A DNA stretch of 64,000 bases from Protopterus annectens (GCF_019279795.1 NC_056748.1:701551095-701615094), one strand, 5' to 3'. Positions 10,394 to 21,453 are shown, counted from the stretch's first letter. A program made the numbers and translations. Notes: a model not told the origin generated them from the sequence alone.

Positions 10394-12640
10394 ATGTCAG
10401 ATAAGCAAAAATCTGGGTTTAAAAAGTGTGACTGTGGACAAAAGATGTCCATCATGGATAATCATGTTTGTTGTGTTTATTGTTTAAGCCCACTACATTT
10501 ACAGGAGCATTGCTCCATCTGCCATTCCTTCAGTGGCAGGGTGTAATTAGAGAGGAGAAGGAAATTGGTAGATAGAGGACTGTTGAAACAGACTTCCAGG
10601 ATATATTGGATAAGACTGACCAACCTCCAAGTCCTCGAAGGGGTCGAAGTCGTGTAAGGTGTCTTCGCAGCACAAGTCTTCGGCTCCGAGCACCTCTGGC
10701 AAGACTCTGTTGCTGGCTCCACAGCCTTCGGAGCTGTGCACCGAGATCTTACCTCTGAGCAAAGTAATTGTGTTGGAGCCGGTGTAGGAGGTTTTGAGGT
10801 CTCCGATCCTTAAGTCAGTGGCTTCTTCGACCAGTTCTTCCGGTACCCTTTCTGACATCAATGTGGACCGAGTGGTACAGAGACTTTTGGTGAACCCGGC
10901 CCTGGCCAAATTGCTTGCAGCTTCGACCCAGTCAGCTTTGAAGCCTACGACCCCTCCTTCCACGAATTCTGCTCCTCCTCCGAGGCCAGTTGAGCCTTCA
11001 GAGCTGGAAAGAGAGGATCCGATAGTGGTGGAACCCTCAGAGCCGAGGCCTGTTCCAGTGTTCTCTGCTCCTTCGACCTTTACTTCAGTTCCGATCGAAG
11101 AGTCTCAGAGCCGACACTCTGGTTCCGGGGGTGGGGTGGGGGGGGGGGAGTCGAACCAACGCTTCGGTTCTGACTCTGCCTCTCGGGGTTTTGGTGCAGA
11201 TGAGCTCTGTTCCGTCCACTGGTTCGGAGCCTGTGGTCTCGGCTCCTGGGAGGCTGCCGTCTTTGGAACTGGCGGACTCTTCAGGTTGAGAAACCGGTGC
11301 CTTCGATGCCATGAGGAAGGTCATGTCTGCTAAGACCCTTACTACTTCGGTTCCTTCCTCTTTCTGTTTAAAGGACCGCGCTCTAAGTGTCGAGACCCAG
11401 AGCCTCATGTAACCCCATTGGGTGACCCCTACATGACTGAGACTTCACCAGACACCCCCATTGATGAAGTCCACAAGAAAAGACTGTGCAAGAGGAGGCA
11501 TTTAGATTCCACCCAGGAGTTCTTAACATCAGACACTGACTTGGAGGAATCAGAAGGGTCCCCACGGTCCTCCTCTGAGGATGTCTCTCTTGCAGACATC
11601 CTTGAAATACTAAGGCAGAGGGGTGACTGGCAGTCCCTTACCCCTACTGAGGATGAGTCTGTGCTCCTGAAGGCCTTTGGGTCTCAACCCTCCACCTCCT
11701 GGGTTATTGTGCCTTTCGATGAATTAATGGACTTGATCGCTCGAAAGGCATGGGGAGTTTCCTGATTCTATGGAACCGGTCCCTCAGAGGCCCAACAAAT
11801 TTATCACCTGCCCTCAGGATAAGTCCTTTCTTACAAAAGGAGTTCCCGTTGATGCCATGGTGGTGGCGGTGGCCACCAAGAAAGAGATGTCAGACACCTC
11901 TTCCTCTTTCCATCCTTCTAATAGAGATTCCAGGATGATGGACAAATATGGGAAACGCATCTTTTAGTTCTGCGACATTTGCAATGAGATCGCTTAACTA
12001 TTTAACCCATTTTACCCATCTTTAACGAGATCTCCTAAAAGAGCTTGGAGATATTCTACAGGGCAACACGGGTGATGCTGTTTCCCAGAAAGTGACGGCA
12101 GCACGGGTGATGCTGTTTCCCAGAAATTGACGGCACAGCAACACGGGTGATGCTGTTTCCCAGAAAGTGACAACACAGCTTAACACCCTTAATTCCATTG
12201 TACACTCGTCTATGAGGTTCATTTCTTATGCAGCCGAAGGATCGAGCTGGGCAGCGGGTTCAGCGATAGCTCTGCGGAGACTATCCTGGATGCACTTATG
12301 CTTCTTTGCGGAAGCCTTCAAGTTTTCCTTTGTAAATACTCCATTTGGCTCTTCCTTGTTTGGGCCCAAAGTCAAGGAGACACTCACTAGGTGTTAGCAG
12401 GAAGGAAAGATCTGCCGTAGGAGTCCGTTTTTCCACCCCCACTAGACCATACCCCAAAGGGCAGAAAGGTGGAAACATTTGGTTCCGAAAGTCCCAAGGA
12501 GCTTTCCAAAACGCACGTAGTGAAACCCCTTCCAGGGGCAGAGGAGGGGGTATAATGGTAGACGCGGCCCAGGTGGCAGAGGGGGTTCACAGAACCAGGG
12601 CGACAAGGAGCAGTTCCCTGGCAAACCCTATCAGCGCTCC
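10394..12640 (+). pseudogene. gag: D3 gag, frameshifted
   Basis: Start at 10394 (MSDKQKSGFKKCDCGQKM). The Cys/His cluster continues with NHVCCVYCLSPLHLQEHC and CSIC. The central part (10650-11400) is Ser/Pro/Glu-rich with frequent TTCGGAGC/GGCTCCGA words and a G11 run near 11143. The basic/acidic patch KRLCKRRHLDS…SDTDLEESEGSPRSSSEDVS is intact at about 11478-11600. The C-terminal domain (RPNKFITCPQDKSF, VDAMVVAVATKKEMS, ATFAMRSLNYL) follows, but a triplicated ~25-bp unit interrupts it at 12067-12170. The tail is Arg/Gly-rich. At least five frame changes. Confidence 0.85.
12062..12175. repeat. Triplicated CACGGGTGATGCTGTTTCCC unit in D3 gag
   Basis: The unit CACGGGTGATGCTGTTTCCC followed by AGAAA starts at 12067, 12102 and 12142 (periods 35 and 40 bp), with GTGACGGCA-like linkers. 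It interrupts the conserved helical part of gag. Other copies have only one comparable segment, so this is a local expansion. Confidence 0.9.
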
Positions 12641-14500
12641 TGAGAGGAGGCCCGACCGTCCTACTCTGGAGCCAGTCGGGGGGGGGGGGGTCTCTTAGCT
12701 TTATATACCCAGATGCCTGGCTAGGAATTGCATCAGATTTCTGGGTAAAAAGCATAATCCCCAGAGGCTACATCATTCCCTTTTCAGAATTCCCTTCCAT
12801 TCGGACAGGAATCCCAGACTTTCCACCCAGTCTGCAGAATCTAGCAGCCGTAGAAATTCAGAGGCTGCTGGAAAAGGGTCATCCAGCCAGTCCCGGTGGA
12901 CCAAATAGGATCCGGAACTTACTCCAGGTTCTTTTTAGTTCTAAAGAAACAGGGGACTGGAGGCCCATCTTAGACCTCAGCAATCTTAACTCCTTTGTCA
13001 AAAAGGAAAAGTTCCGGATGGTCACACTTCAGTCGATGATCCCTTTTCTCGAAATGGGCGATTGGATGTGCTCGATAGATCTCAAGGATATGTACTACCA
13101 CATAAAAATGGCCAGGCCATCCAGAGATCACTTGTGTTTCCGGCTGGGGGCCAGTCACTACCAATTCTGAGCTCTGCCCTTTGGTCTCACCACAGCCCCC
13201 AGAGTGTTCACCAAATGCATGCCAGTTGTCACGGCTCACCTGAGACGTTTAGGATTCCGGGTGTTTCCATATCTCGACGACTGGCTCCTCACTGCCACCA
13301 CCAGGCATCAACTGAATAATGCCAGGGATTACACTATCAGCCTGTGCTCCCAGTTGGGCATAACCTTAAATTTCGAAAAATCTGCTTTATCGCCGTCGCA
13401 GCACATTTCCTTTATAGGAGCAGATCTAGACACCACTGCCCTGGTCAGATTGCCTCAAGAAAGAGTAATCTCTATACGAAACCAAGTAACCCTTTTGTTG
13501 ATAGAAAAGAAAGTCCCTGCATTCCAAGTTCTGAAGCGGTTAGGCACCATGGCAGTGAACTCTCATAGCAGTTCCTCTGGGGCCCATGCACATGAGGATA
13601 CTCCAATGGTTACTCTTCACACAGTGGTCTTATCAACAACTTCCAATGTCACACAAGATTCTGCTGACAAATAAGGACCTCCTTTGGTGGTTGAACAGCC
13701 ACCAAGTTTACTGTAGGTCGTCCGTTTGCACACACCCCCCCCCCCCACAGCCACAGTGACCACGGATGCTTCCCTGATAAGGGGGGGGGGGGCTGTGTCA
13801 GGGAAGAACTGTCCAAGGTACTTGGTCAGAGATGGAATCCAGTTTGCACATCAGTGTCTTGGAGTTGAGAGCGGTGTTCCTAGCGTTGCAACACTTTCAC
13901 GACTGTCTACTATCTCAAGAGACTATTGCAATACAGACAGACATGTCGGTAGTCATCAACAAGCAAGGGGGAACCAGATCTTACCCCTTATGCCGAGAGG
14001 CCCTGAGAATTTGGCAGTGGGCTGTATCCACCGGGTGCTTCCTTTATAGCAGTGTACATCCCGGGGTCATCCAACGTGATAGTGGACAAATTGAGCAGAG
14101 CCATTCTATTGCCTCACGAGTGGTCCCTCAAAGAACGAGTGGCGGAAAGGATATTCCGCAAATGGGGCCAGCCTTGCTGCGACCTTTTTGCATCCCCGAT
14201 GAATGCCAAATGCAAAAGCTACTTTGCCCTGTACCCTCCACCGGGGGACATCCCAAGGACGACTGCATTAACGATTGGCCCTCTGGTCTCCTATATGCCT
14301 CTCCTCCATCCCCGCTGATCCCCAAATTTTTACAGAAAGCCAAAAGCATGGGAAGGACTGTTATTCTGATAGCCAAGTGGAAGAACCTTGGGTTCTGGAC
14401 CCAGTGCCAGACCTTCTGACTCATTCATCGGGAGTTCTTCACCCCTCTCTTGTATCCCTCAAACTGACAGCTTGGCTGCTCCACTTCTCAACCTAGCCAG
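12640..14500 (+). pseudogene. pol: D3 pol: RT/RNase H
   Basis: Pre-RT segment (about 12700-12900), KETGDWRPILDLSNLN (12950), motif A CSIDLKDMYYHIKM (about 13070), motif B FGLTTAPRVFTKC (13180-13220), and an intact YLDD box at 13270-13281. RNase H begins VTTDASL, followed by a run of about 13 G (13781-13793) in which the expected T of GGGTGGGG is lost, breaking the frame. ISVLELRAVFLALQHF, IAIQTDMSVVINKQGG (missing WY) and HIPGSSNVI follow. The C-terminal block WGQPCCDLFASPMNAKC ends near 14320. A poly-C run at 13735-13747 adds another shift. Confidence 0.87.
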
Positions 14501-15243
14501 GTCTCATGATTTGTCTCGCACGGTTCAGCATATTCTGATTTCCTCGCATAAAGTCTCCACCAGGAAACTATATAACAGTAAATGGAAGCAATTTGGTCAT
14601 TGAGCTTCTCAACATGGTATTGATCCCTTTATCGCCCCTATTCATAGCATTCTGGAATTTTTTACTTCTCTTTTCCACAGTGGTGCGGCAGCAGCTACTA
14701 TAAGGGTTCAATTGGCTGCCATATCTAACTTCCATGTGGAATGCGGAGGTTCTAACATTATGTCCCACATATTATGTAAAGCCTTTTTGAAAGGGACTAA
14801 TCACCTTCGACCCCCTATCAGACATCCGATTACTCCCTGGAATCTAAATTTGGTGCTGTCTCAACTCATGCTTCCCCCTTTTGAGCCAGCATCTTCTTGT
14901 CCGTTGAAGTTCCTTTCTTGGAAGACTGTTTTCTTAGTGGCCATTACTTCAGCGCTCAGAGTTTCTGAACTTCAAGCACTCTGTTAGGCCCCCATATTTG
15001 GTCTTTCACCCCGACAGGGTGTGTCTAAGAACAAATCCATCCTTTCTCCCAAAGCGAACTTGAACCAGTCCATTGAACTTTCCACTTTTTTCAGGCATGC
15101 CAGTAAATTGGAATACATGTTGCATAAGCTTGATGTTCACAGACAATTGAGATTTTATTTGGGCAGAACAAAAGAATTCAGAAAATCAGATCAACTATTT
15201 GTTTCCCATGCAGACAATAAGAAGGGCCTTTCGGTATCCAAAG
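14500..15243 (+). pseudogene. D3 YR gene, N-terminal part (before D4 insertion)
   Basis: Tyrosine recombinase of D3. STRKLYNSKWKQFGH (14560), GAAAATIRVQLAAISNFHVE (14690), LCKAFLKGTNHLRPP, the first catalytic Arg block TSALRVSELQALC (about 14950), and DVHRQLRFYLGRTKEFRKSDQLFVS (15130-15200). The last codons before D4 read SVSK; the next base is the first of D4. The catalytic HxxR and Tyr are in the distal part at 21191-21453. One stop (TGA at about 14601) and one frameshift. Confidence 0.88.
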
Positions 15244-15405
15244 ATCTGAAGTAGGGACTTCATTTGTCAGCAACCTGTGGGTCTTGGATCTGATATCTGA
15301 TCCGAGTCGGCAACTTGTTTCATAGCTAATGGATCCGAGCTCCTAGCTCCTCCCCTCACCCATAATCCCCTGCCAACCCTCCATGACCTCAGATCTAGTT
15401 TGCCG
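15244..15405 (+). repeat. D4 5' ITR
   Basis: ATCTGAAGTAGGGACTTCAT at the tip, then CAACCTGTGGGTCTTGGATC, the palindromic segment (here decayed to GATCTGATATCTGATCC), GAGCTCCTAGCTCCTCCC, CCCATAATCCCCTGCC and CAGATCTAGTTTGCCG. It is inverted at 21001-21190. CpG-to-TpG changes explain most differences from the 3' copy. Confidence 0.93.
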
Positions 15406-15632
15406 TGCTTGTGGATGGCTGGCTTTTTGAGCTCTTAGCGAGTATTGTCAGTTAAGTGTATTTTTCTTCCACTTTCTCTTATCGTTAGCTTTAAAAAGTG
15501 TGTAAGTCAGGTTCCCTGTATTTTATATTTTTTTATGTAGTTTTTTCCCTCCCTTCGCTGGCCGTTAGTGTGTGTGTGTGTTTGTGTTTTGGGGCCTGTG
15601 TGTTTGTGTAGTACTTGTTTCTTTCCTCAAGT

Positions 15633-17889
15633 ATGGCTGAGGCCCCAAAAGCCATTTTTTCTAAATGTACCAAGTGTGGCCATAAGCTCTCCCCGGCTGA
15701 TGGCCACACTCGGTGCGTTTGGTGCCTTGGGGTTGAACACCTCTCCTCAGGCTGTACCATTTGTGCAGCGTTCAACCCCAGGGCACTGAAAGAGCGGAGG
15801 TCGAAGCTGGTCCTGGCGGGACTTTTGCCCCCGGACTCTGCTTCGGCCCCCGCTCCACCCGTGGCACTACCACAGGCTGTGGTCATTGCCACTCCTGCCC
15901 CCCTTCCCCCAGCCGGGACTCAAACTCCCGCTAAAGCGCTGGAGGGCAGGGAGGCTAGGAGGGAGAAACGGAGGGAGAAGCACCACAAGCGGCGGGCAGA
16001 TGCCTCCGCTTCGGCCCCGCCGGCTAAGTGGGCTTCTCCCTCCACAGCTTCTAGGTCTCCTCCTCCTCGGCTCCGATCTCCTTGTTTCTCCCCAGGACCC
16101 GAGGAGGAGGAGGCCCGATCTCCATCGAGGTCATCAAGGCGGCATTCCAGGCCTGCCTCAGTGGCCTCATCGAGATCAACTTACAGTATGTAAGATGCGG
16201 ACTCGGACCGGATGATGCGAAGGTTCATCCAGGCCCAGCTGCAGATGGGAGTGCTCCCCCCCCCCCCCCTTCGGGAGGGAGCTTGACACCCTTTTTTCTC
16301 CAGTTGCTCCTTCTCCGACCCACTACCCGGGTTCGGAGCCGGGCAGCGTCTGAGCCGGGGGTGGGTCGGCACTGACAGTACTTGGTACTTCGGATCCGAC
16401 CCTGCCCTCAAGTCTATCGGATCCGACCTCTCGGAGCCGTGGGGCGAGCTTCGGATCCGAGAGATTCAGTGTGCCTTCGGCTCCGTCCAGGTCGGAGCAC
16501 ACTGGTCCTTCAGATCCGATGGTCTCAGCGCCGGCTCCGATCCCTTCATCGGATCTGAGTGGGAGTCTGCTCTCTGAGCCCAGGAAGAGCGGTTCCCCCT
16601 CGGCCTTCGATGTAGTGGAGAGGGCTCTGTCGAGAGCATCCAGACCCCCGGCCCTTATCTCGGCTGCACCCTGCACTCCCTCTTTGCTGGGCCAGGCTTC
16701 CATCACCCGGCCACAGGGACAGCCTGCTTCGATGTCCCAGGTTGTTCCATTGGAACAGGATGTTGCTGGCGAGACCTCCTCGGACAGCCCCCCCGAGGAA
16801 GTGCCTCGCAAGCACAAGTGCAAGAGGAGGCACGTGGACTCCCCTGAGTCCTTAACTGAGGACACGGACTTGGATGAAGGGGAAGGCTCCCCAAGATCAC
16901 CCCCTGAGGATGTCTCCTTTGGAGACGACATGGAAATGCTTAGGATCAGAGGTGGGTGGTCTGCCCCCAAGGCTTCCTCAGAGTCCGTGTTTCTGGAGGC
17001 ATCCGAAGCAGGCCAGTCTACTTCTTGGGTGTCCCCTCCGGCCGACCCACTGGTGGACCTTATTACCACCAGGGCGTGGAAGGACCCGGACACCGGGGAG
17101 CCAGTCCCTAAATGCCCGGACAGGATACTGAGCCCCCTGCAGACCGGTCATACTGGAGCAAGGGTCCCCCCGTAGATGCCATGTTGACTGCGGCAGCCAC
17201 GAAGAGGGAACTAGCTCAGGAGAGCCCCTCAGTCCATCCACCGAGCAAGGAGTTCCGCTCGATGGATCGCTTAGGGAAGCGAGTTTTTTGTTCAGCGACC
17301 TTTTCGGTAAGGTCTCTGAACTATATGGCACATGTCATCAGGATGCAGCGGGATCTTATCAAAGAATACGCTGCCTCCCCCCATGAGTCCATGTCGGCGG
17401 AGGACAAACAGTTGTACTGCACCCGAATGGCCACTCTGAGATCTATTTCGAATACCTCTATGCGGCTATTGTCCCACGCCACCGAGGGAGCCGCTAGAGC
17501 TAGCGGAGCGGGCCTAGTCATGAGACTTCAGGCCTGGCTCCGGCATTGTGACTTTGCGGAGCCTTTTAAAGCGTCCTTTGCGCACGCCCCTTTCGATGGT
17601 TCTGCCCCGTTTGGCAAAACGGTTCGCGAGACACTAGTCCAGAGAGAAGGACGGGAAGACGTCTGCCGTCTGAGTCCACTTCTCTGCTCCCCAGCGGTCC
17701 TTTTTGAAGAACCAAAAGGGTCAGAAGAAGATGTGGTTCCGGAAATCGCAACACTTCCAACCCGCTCCGGACAACCAGTCCTTCCGTGGCAGAGGAGGAC
17801 AGGGAGGACGCCGCCCCAGGGGCAGAGGGGCTCCGAGGAACTTTGGGTCCAAAGAACCTTTCTCTGACCGGCCCACGCAGCAGCCCTGA
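15633..17889 (+). pseudogene. gag: D4 gag, few frameshifts
   Basis: Start at 15633 (MAEAPKAIFSKCTKCGHKL). N-terminal Cys/His cluster CTKC…HTRCVWCLGVEHLSSGCTIC. After the Ser/Arg-rich segment comes a block with three exact TCGGATCCGA words at about 16389-16460. The first ORF closes near 16193 and a C12 run at 16256-16267 shifts frame; then one frame runs 16471-17175 and another 17112-17867. The basic/acidic patch (HKCKRRHVDS, DTDLDEGEGSPRSPPEDVSF) is at about 16810-16925. The C-terminal domain holds FSVRSLNYMAHVIRMQRDL, SNTSMRLLSHATEGAARASG and RSLFGKT-like blocks and ends PFSDRPTQQP. Roughly 750 codons overall. Confidence 0.87.
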
Positions 17890-19741
17890 AGGGTTGCCCG
17901 GCTGCTCCACTCTGGAGGCAGTCGGGGGGGTGCTTCTTGGAGCACCTAGCGGCATGGGAGTCCATCACGACAGACCGCTGGGTACAGAGGGTACAAAATT
18001 CCAATACTTCATGTCCCCAAATTCAAGAACCTCCCCGATGTACCACCCGATCAGAGGGAGGCTGCAGCCGCAGAAATTCAGCAGCTGCTAGAAAAGAGCC
18101 ATCCAGCCCGTCCCCCAAGACCAGCTTGGATTCTACTCCAGGTTCTTTTTGGTGCCAAAAAAGACGGGGGACACTAGACCAATTCTAGACCTGTCCCGTT
18201 TGAACCTGTCAGTAACCAAGGAAAAATTCCGAATGGTCACTCTATTCTCCCCCTTCTAAGGGAGAACGATTGGATGTGCTCTATAGACCTCAAGGATACG
18301 TACTACCACATTCTAATGGACAGACGATCCAAGAGGTTTCTCCACTTCCGGCTGGGAGCCAGTCACTACCAGTTCAGGGTCCTTCTCTTTGGCCTCACCA
18401 CAGCCCCCAAGGTGTTCACCAAGGTGTTAGCAGTGATAGCGGCCCACCTGAGACTCCAGGGAATGCAGGTCTTCCCGTACCTGGGCGACTGGCTCCTGAC
18501 CGCCCCAACAAGGCATCTACTTTGCTCAGCCAGAGATTTCTTTCTCCGCCTAGCCCCCCAATTAGGCATCACCATCAATGCCGACAAATCTTTTCTGGCC
18601 CCGACACAAGTCATAGAATTTATAGGAGCCAGAATAGACGCCAGAGATCTACGAGCCTTCCTGACGTTAGAACGACTACGGGCCATCCTCCAGTCAGAAG
18701 CACCACCAGCGGAATTGGTCCTGAGGGCGTTGGGCTCCATGGCGGCAGCGATAACGCTCCTTCCATGCGCCCGTCTGAACACGAGGGTACTGCAGTGGAC
18801 CCTTCTAGTGCAATGGTCCTTTCTGTCCTTTCCTCTCCATCACCCCATCGCTATCAGCAAGGCTTGCAGGAGGGCCCTCTTATGGTGGCTTCATGCTCCG
18901 GATCTCCATACGGGCCGACCCTTCTGCACCTCTCCCCCTCTCACCACGGTGACCACGGACGCCTCCCGCCTCGGGTGGGGGGGGGGGGCATTATTCAGGC
19001 AGGACCGCCCAAGGCATGTGGAACGATAGAGACCTCCCTGCATATCAACGTTCTGGAGATGAGCGGTGCTGTACGCGTTGCAAGCACTTCAGAATCTCCT
19101 CCCCATAGGAACTATTGCAATTCAGTCGGACAGCATGTCTGTTGTCTGGTACATCAACAAACAGGGGGGAACCAGGTCTTACCCTCTATGCCGCGAAGCC
19201 ATTTAGAGTGTGGGAATGGGCGATTTCCACCAACCGCTTTCTGATTGCAACGCACATTCCGGGGCGGGCCAACATCCTAGCGGACAAACTCAGCCGCACC
19301 CTTCTTACCCCTTACGAGTGGTCTCTCAACCCACTAGTAGCGAAGCAGATATTCGCAATATGGGGGCAACCCTGCTGCGATCTTTTTGCCTCTCCCTCAA
19401 ACACCAAATGCGGCAATTTCTTCGCTCTGATTCCCCCTCCAGGGGAAACTCCAAGAGACGCTCTGGTCCATGCTTGGCCGCCCGGTCTACTTTATGCCTA
19501 TCCTCCTCTACCCCTGATGCTACAGCTCTTACAGAAAGCCTCGCAGTTGGGGAGCAGGATGATCCTCATTGCTCCATTCTGGCCTCGGCAAATTTGGTTC
19601 CCTTACCTGTGGTCTCACCTAGTGAATCCCCCCTGGATTCTGGATCCCAGTCAGGATCTAATCTCCCATCCGTCGGGCTTGCCGACCCCAAATCTGAACA
19701 GTCTGAAGCTGACAGCTTGGTTGCTCCAGTTCCACTCCTAG
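17890..19741 (+). pseudogene. pol: D4 pol: RT/RNase H with altered active site
   Basis: Pre-RT segment with PDVPPDQREAAAAEIQQLL (18040-18090). From 18274 a single frame carries motif A (CSIDLKDTYYHI), FRLGASHYQFRVLLFGLTTAP (motif B) and the catalytic box at 18478-18489, which reads YLGD: the first catalytic Asp is Gly. RNase H begins TTDASRLGWGG with a G10 run (18976-18985) that shifts frame by two bases relative to the G8 of D1 and D5. IAIQSDSMSVVWYINKQGG and the block WGQPCCDLFASPSNTKC…LIAPFWPRQIWFPYL follow, up to 19741. A segment before motif A is also missing about ten bases. Inactive. Confidence 0.9.
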
Positions 19742-20780
19742 TTAGGACTCCCGGTATCTCTTCACCAGTCAAAGCCATCCTCGTGGCAGAGCATAAACCT
19801 TCCGCCAGGAAAGTGTACCGCAGTAAATGGAAACGTTTCTCCGTCTGGGCGGAGCACCATAATCTAGATCTCTTTACGGCTCCTCTTCCATCCTTACTAG
19901 ACTTCCTAACCGGACTTTTTCAGGAAGGCGCTAGTTGCTCAACTGTCAAAGTACAATTGGCTGCCATCTCCCATTACCATGTGGGACATGACACAGGGCC
20001 CTTGATGTCGACCAAATTGTGTAAAACCTTTCTCAAGGGCACCTTTTTGCTCAGACCCCCTATAAAAGAAGCCGTACCCCCTTGGGATCTTTCACTAGTT
20101 CTTCAAGCCCTGACTGCTCCACCTTTTGAACCTGCTGCTTGCTTCAGTGGATCTCAAATACTTGTCCTGGAAAACAGCATTCCTTGTAGCCATTACTTCA
20201 GCGAAAAGAGTTTCGGAGCTTCAAGCCCTTTCTGTGAAACCATCTTACTTGATTTTTCATCCGGACAGAGTGTACCTCAGGACCAATCCCTCCTTCCTTC
20301 CCAAAATAGCATCAGAAACCAATATAAATCAATCCATAAATCTACCGGTCTTTCCTAAATATCAGAATAAAGGAGAGTACAAGTTGCATTCATTAGATGT
20401 TCATAGGCAGCTGCGTTTTTATACTCCTAGGACTGCTGGTCACAGGCAATCCGACCAGCTGTTCATTTCCTTTTGCCAAATTTAATTTTGGGAAAGCAGT
20501 ATCAAAAATCTCCTTGTCACGCTGGATTTCCCAATGTATTCTTTTAGCGTACAAAGCTTCTGGGAGACCCGCACCTGAAGGAGTTCGCACACATTCCACT
20601 CGTTCCACTCGTTCCATCTCTACTTCTGCTGCCTTCAAATCTAGAGTTCCTTTGGATGATATTTGTTCGGCAGCCACTTGGGCCTCATCTCATACCTTTA
20701 TTAACCACTACAAACTGGACGTAATTTCTAGAGGGAGAGCATCCTTTGGCTCTGCGGTGCTCTGCAATATCCTTCCATGA
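19741..20780 (+). pseudogene. D4 tyrosine recombinase, two or three frameshifts
   Basis: Integrase of the element, expected to join the circular DNA to a target. Blocks seen: SARKVYRSKWKRFSVWAEHH (19800), GASCSTVKVQLAAISHYHVG (19930), LCKTFLKGTFLLRPP, then after a shift TSAKRVSELQAL (first catalytic Arg, about 20215), DVHRQLRFYTPR, and after another shift HSTR (20592-20603) and HYKLD with the nucleophile Tyr codon at 20709-20711. A 9-bp duplication repeats the HSTR-coding bases (HSTRSTRS). It ends with TGA at 20778. All visible catalytic residues remain; only the frame is broken. Confidence 0.9.
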
Positions 20781-20814
20781 TGGCCACCCAAGATTCAGGT
20801 AGCTGGGGACTCTG

Positions 20815-20914
20815 TCCCACAGGTTGCTGACAAATGAAGTCCCTACTTCAGATTAAGAAGTTATGTACTCACCATAATGTTCCATCTGAGTAGGTGGCTT
20901 CATTTGTCTGCAAC
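20815..20914 (+). repeat. D4 internal complementary region (ICR)
   Basis: Two abutting halves. 20815-20852 is the exact reverse complement of the element's first 38 nt (15244-15281). 20853-20914 is the reverse complement of its last 62 nt (21129-21190) with two mismatches. There is no spacer between them, so the ICR equals the inverse of a head-to-tail circle junction. In the DIRS-1 model this region templates repair of the termini during replication. Confidence 0.95.
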
Positions 20915-21000
20915 CATCCCCCCCTCCTTCCCCCTGGCTTTCAAAATGGATCTATGCGAGTTGTTTTATTGGAATACCCTTTTTGGGTATCTATAGAGGG

Positions 21001-21190
21001 GCAAACTTGATCTGAGGTCATGGAGGGTTGGCAGGGGATTATGGGTGAGGGGAGGAGCTAGGAGCTCGGATCCATTAGCTATGAAACAAGTTGCCGGCTC
21101 GGATCCGATATCGGATCCAAGACCCACAGGTTGCAGACAAATGAAGCCACCTACTCAGATGGAACGTTATGGGGAGTACATAACTTCTTA
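21001..21190 (+). repeat. D4 3' ITR
   Basis: Reverse complement of the 5' ITR with an extra tip of about 30 nt (…CCACCTACTCAGATGGAACG to CTTCTTA) that the 5' ITR lacks. It holds the perfect 18-nt palindrome GGATCCGATATCGGATCC at 21101-21118. A small hairpin (ATACCC-TTTTT-GGGTAT, about 20975-20992) lies just upstream. Confidence 0.93.
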
Positions 21191-21453
21191 TTACGTTGTC
21201 CAAATGGTTTTCTGATTGTACAAAGTTTGCATATTCTTCTTCCCATCAACCTTTGGAACGTGAAGTGAAAGCTCATTCTACAAGGGCTGTTTCTACGTTC
21301 TTAGCTCATGCAGCTCGTTTACCTTTGGACACCATTTGTGCAGCTGCTACTTGGTCCAAACCTCATACGTTTATTGCTCATTACAAAGTGGACAGGGCCT
21401 CTAGGGGCATGGCTTCCTTTGGTTCCACCGTTCTCAGGAATGTACTCCCGTGA
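21191..21453 (+). pseudogene. D3 YR gene, C-terminal part (after D4)
   Basis: Continues in frame from 15243: TLSKWFSDCTKFAY, AHSTRAVSTFLAHAA (HxxR at about 21274-21285), and HTFIAHYKVD with the Tyr codon at 21382-21384. It ends FGSTVLRNVLP* at 21453. Catalytic residues are retained in this half. Confidence 0.92.

Larger units (their letters stand above)
15244..21190 (+). mobile_element. D4: innermost complete DIRS element
   Basis: 5,947 bp with all DIRS landmarks. 5' ITR (15244-15405), gag (15633-17889), pol (17890-19741), YR (19741-20780), ICR (20815-20914), 3' ITR (21001-21190). Both ends can be fixed to the base: the first 38 nt are exactly complementary to ICR positions 20815-20852, and the last 62 nt are complementary to 20853-20914 with two mismatches. 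Flanking D3 sequence rejoins perfectly (…GTATCCAAAG + TTACGTTGTCC…, reading VSKVTLSKW). There is no target-site duplication. It is a close relative of D5. Confidence 0.95.

Noticed and set aside
16323-17093. 256-codon minus-strand open frame opposite D4 gag (similar frames opposite D5 gag at 28229-28621)
   Set aside because: Antisense of a high-GC Ser/Pro/Asp-rich segment; the conservation follows from gag on the plus strand. The counterpart in D5 is interrupted differently.
18366-18782. 138-codon minus-strand open frame inside D4 RT
   Set aside because: It is the antisense shadow of the conserved RT frame (motifs B and C on plus). No independent domain and no equivalent kept open in other copies.
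15244-21190. Target-site duplication around D4 or D5
   Set aside because: I looked for matching flanks and found none; D4's empty site is restored without any extra base, as expected for tyrosine-recombinase integration.
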